From positions 1-6,931 of the forward strand of contig CAJTKI010000072.1 in assembly GCA_910576875.1 (NCBI GenBank): a DNA stretch of 6,931 bases. The letters are read 5' to 3'. A program made the translations under genes and the position numbers. The stretch's first letter is position 1; every line of letters starts with the position of its first letter. The notes under the pieces were generated by a model. The model worked only from the letters and a program-made list of their open reading frames with translations, was not told the origin of the DNA and did no database searches. Below, in pieces: positions 5,058-6,931 of this stretch. The DNA is from an uncultured Christensenella sp. Lineage in GTDB: Bacteria; Bacillota; Clostridia; Christensenellales; UBA3700.

Positions 5058-6590
5058 ATGGACGAACAACAATTAAAGACCAAGCTCAACGAGCTGATCG
5101 CCTACGCCAACGATCGCTTATCCCTTTCTCCGATGGACGGATTTTACGTGCTGAACGGTTTGTTGGACCTGTTCCGACTGACGTCGCCCGCCGACGCGAT
5201 CGAAACGTACGGGGACTTCCAGACCACGATCATCGATCCGATCGTACAGTACGCCGTCGATCATCAGATGATCGAAGCGCAAGACGCATTGTTGTTCGAG
5301 ACCAAAATCATGGGACTCGTCACGCCGCCGCCGAGCAGCATCGTCGAGCAGTTCGACATCATCGCGTCCAACCGCGGCGTAAAGGCGGCGACGGATTGGC
5401 TGTTCGATCTGTGCAAAGCCAACAACTATATCCGCATGCCCGACATCAACAAAAACGTCAAATGGGAGCATGACGGCAAATACGGCAAGATCGCCGTCAC
5501 GATCAACCTGTCCAAACCGGAAAAAGATCCCCGTCAGATCGCGCTGGCGAAACTGCAACCCAAGACCGGATACCCCGCTTGCATGCTGTGTCCGTCCAAC
5601 GTGGGTTTTGCCGGCAACGCCAATCATCCCGCGCGTCAGACGCTGCGCATCATTCCGATCGAAATGGGCAACGAGCAATGGCATCTCCAATTCTCGCCCT
5701 ACCAGTATTACGACCAGCACGTGATCGCGCTGTCGGACGAACATCGCCCGATGTGCGTCACGCCGCAAGCGCTGGGCAGATTGATGGATTTTGTCGAGCA
5801 ATTCCCGCATTACTTTATCGGTTCCAACGCCGCGCTGCCGATCGTCGGCGGCTCGATCCTGACGCACGACCACTATCAAGGCGGCAACAAAGTGCTGCCG
5901 ATGTTTGCGGTCGGCGAGCGTAAACGCTATCGCAGCGCCGCGTATCCCGACGTCAAAATCGCGATTGCGGACTGGTACAACAGCGTCGTGCGCATCAGCG
6001 GCTCCGATCGCCGTCAAGTCTACGAAACGGCGTGCAAAACGCTCGACGTCTGGTCGCGCTGGACGGATGAAAGCGTCGGCGTCATCTGCAAAACAACCGA
6101 TCAGCACAATGCGATTACGCCGATCGTGCGCATGGACGACGATACGTATGTATTTGATTTGATCCTGCGCAACAACCGCACCGACGAAGCGCATCCGTAC
6201 GGCATCTTCCACCCGGAAGAGGCGCTGCACAATATCAAAAAAGAAGGCATCGGCATCATCGAAGTCATGGGCTTGTTTATCCTGCCCGGCAGACTCAAAA
6301 ACGAACTGCGCGCGGTCGAATCTTATCTCACCGGCGAGACCGCGCTCGATCTCAAAGCGCCCAGCAACGAAGACAGTCCGATGTACAAACACGCCGGCAT
6401 GATCGTCCAACTGGTCAACGATCACGGCAGCGCCGTCGCGCCCGATCAGGCGCATCGCATCGTGACCGATTATGTCAACAACGCTTGCGAAAGAATTCTG
6501 GAATGCACGGCGGTCTTCAAAAACACGGACAGCGATCAGGCGGCGTTTGATCGCTTCATGCGCGAAGGACTGGGCTTGCAAGCGCTGTAA
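5058..6590 (+). CDS. galT: Galactose-1-phosphate uridylyltransferase, long Firmicute class
   Basis: This 510-residue cytoplasmic enzyme transfers UMP from UDP-glucose to galactose-1-phosphate, giving glucose-1-phosphate and UDP-galactose. It belongs to the long GalT class of Firmicutes (about 490-510 residues), not the shorter E. coli/human class of about 350. Class features are PACMLCPSNVGFAGN (173-187), SPYQYYDQHVI (213-223) and the active-site block PIVGGSILTHDHYQGG (261-276). In the last, H270-D-H272-Y-Q274 corresponds to the HPHxQ motif of the shorter enzymes, so H272 is the likely uridylylated nucleophile. EAHPYGIFHPE (377-387) and GLFILPGR (405-412) also fit. No truncation or frameshift is seen. 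It is divergent from galK, sharing the control region at 4762-5057, and appears monocistronic because the next gene faces it. Confidence 0.96.
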   Translation: MDEQQLKTKLNELIAYANDRLSLSPMDGFYVLNGLLDLFRLTSPADAIETYGDFQTTIIDPIVQYAVDHQMIEAQDALLFETKIMGLVTPPPSSIVEQFDIIASNRGVKAATDWLFDLCKANNYIRMPDINKNVKWEHDGKYGKIAVTINLSKPEKDPRQIALAKLQPKTGYPACMLCPSNVGFAGNANHPARQTLRIIPIEMGNEQWHLQFSPYQYYDQHVIALSDEHRPMCVTPQALGRLMDFVEQFPHYFIGSNAALPIVGGSILTHDHYQGGNKVLPMFAVGERKRYRSAAYPDVKIAIADWYNSVVRISGSDRRQVYETACKTLDVWSRWTDESVGVICKTTDQHNAITPIVRMDDDTYVFDLILRNNRTDEAHPYGIFHPEEALHNIKKEGIGIIEVMGLFILPGRLKNELRAVESYLTGETALDLKAPSNEDSPMYKHAGMIVQLVNDHGSAVAPDQAHRIVTDYVNNACERILECTAVFKNTDSDQAAFDRFMREGLGLQAL

Positions 6591-6617
6591 TCCGCAATAC
6601 GTCCGTACGATATAACG

Positions 6618-6657
6618 AAAAAAACAAGCCGTATTTCGATCTCGAAATACGGCTTGT
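6618..6657 (-). terminator. Intrinsic terminator between convergent genes
   Basis: A perfect 16-bp stem (6624-6639 with 6642-6657) has only two unpaired bases at the tip, so four or more probably form the real loop. On the minus strand it is followed by a seven-base T-tract (6618-6624), making a strong terminator for the partial membrane-protein gene, whose stop is 45 bases upstream. On the plus strand the same hairpin stands about 33 bases after the galT stop, but the following bases (CGCTTTGTG) are a poor T-tract. It may stop galT transcripts less efficiently. Confidence 0.88.
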
Positions 6658-6702
6658 CGCTTTGTGTCCGTCTGCGCGACGCGAGACGTCGCGGCATTGC
6701 GA

Positions 6703-6931
6703 TCAGGCTTGACGGTTTCTGTTCTGCGCGTCGCGACGCTCCTTGCGCGCACGCAGTTCCAACGCCAAGATCCACATGCACATCAACGTACAGATCACGA
6801 CCATCACGATGACCGCGATGTAGAACGCGTACGGAGCCGCGTCGCCCCATCCGTCCGCGCCGCCGACCGTGATCGCCGCGTCCGCCGTGTACGTCCGATC
6901 CAGTACCGTATACGATACCGTCACCGCGACG
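6703..6931 (-). CDS. C-terminal end of a membrane-anchored protein (partial)
   Basis: An open frame enters from the right edge and stops at 6703 (TGA). A GTG codon at 6924 could start a 73-residue protein, but the frame stays open to the edge and I see too little upstream sequence to find a ribosome binding site, so this is more likely the tail of a longer protein. About 30 residues rich in Thr, Val, Ala and Gly precede a single hydrophobic segment of about 25 residues (roughly 31-55 counted from the GTG). A basic tail, RARKERRD and onward, follows. This arrangement suggests an extracytoplasmic domain with a C-terminal membrane anchor and a short cytoplasmic end. No LPxTG motif is present. 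The function cannot be told. Confidence 0.6.
   Translation of the reverse strand, partial: VAVTVSYTVLDRTYTADAAITVGGADGWGDAAPYAFYIAVIVMVVICTLMCMWILALELRARKERRDAQNRNRQA

Noticed and set aside
5118..6752. Long minus-strand open frame (544 codons) opposite galT
   Set aside because: It is antisense to galT, runs through the hairpin at 6618-6657, overlaps the end of the partial membrane-protein gene and is rich in Arg, Asp and Val. It is a shadow of galT codon use.

Overview
The window looks like an ordinary chromosomal segment of a bacterium of the Bacillota, most likely a Clostridia-type lineage. The galactose-1-phosphate uridylyltransferase belongs to the long class typical of Firmicutes, there is a DivIVA-domain protein, ribosome binding sites are AGGAG-like, and intrinsic terminators are clear hairpins with T-tracts. 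Coding DNA is moderately GC-rich with many GCG, CGC, GAT and ATC codons. I cannot place it more finely from sequence alone.

Layout from left to right. A perfect hairpin (10-47) is followed by about 250 bases without a convincing gene (48-303). That interval carries two clusters of a GACA motif repeated at exactly 10-base spacing. Next come four genes on the minus strand, which read in transcription order as galK (4761-3499), lgt (3492-2491), pncB (2384-942), a strong terminator (888-920), and a DivIVA-domain gene (855-304). A 296-base divergent control region (4762-5057) separates galK from galT (5058-6590, plus strand). A 16-bp perfect hairpin (6624-6657) lies between galT and the C-terminal end of a minus-strand, membrane-anchored protein that runs off the right edge.

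GalK and GalT are two enzymes of the Leloir pathway. GalK phosphorylates galactose, and GalT exchanges the product with UDP-glucose to give glucose-1-phosphate and UDP-galactose. They are transcribed divergently from good sigma-A-type promoters. The epimerase and a sugar transporter are not in the window. Downstream of galK, and apparently in its transcription unit, are two housekeeping genes unrelated to galactose: lgt (lipoprotein lipidation) and pncB (NAD salvage from nicotinate). The DivIVA-like gene sits just past the pncB terminator, with little room for its own promoter.

I found no new multi-gene system. The most unexplained signal is the 10-base-periodic repeat region at 91-257. Secondary points are unusual residues in GalK and Lgt, dyads in the gal control region, and the DivIVA gene placed directly behind a terminator.
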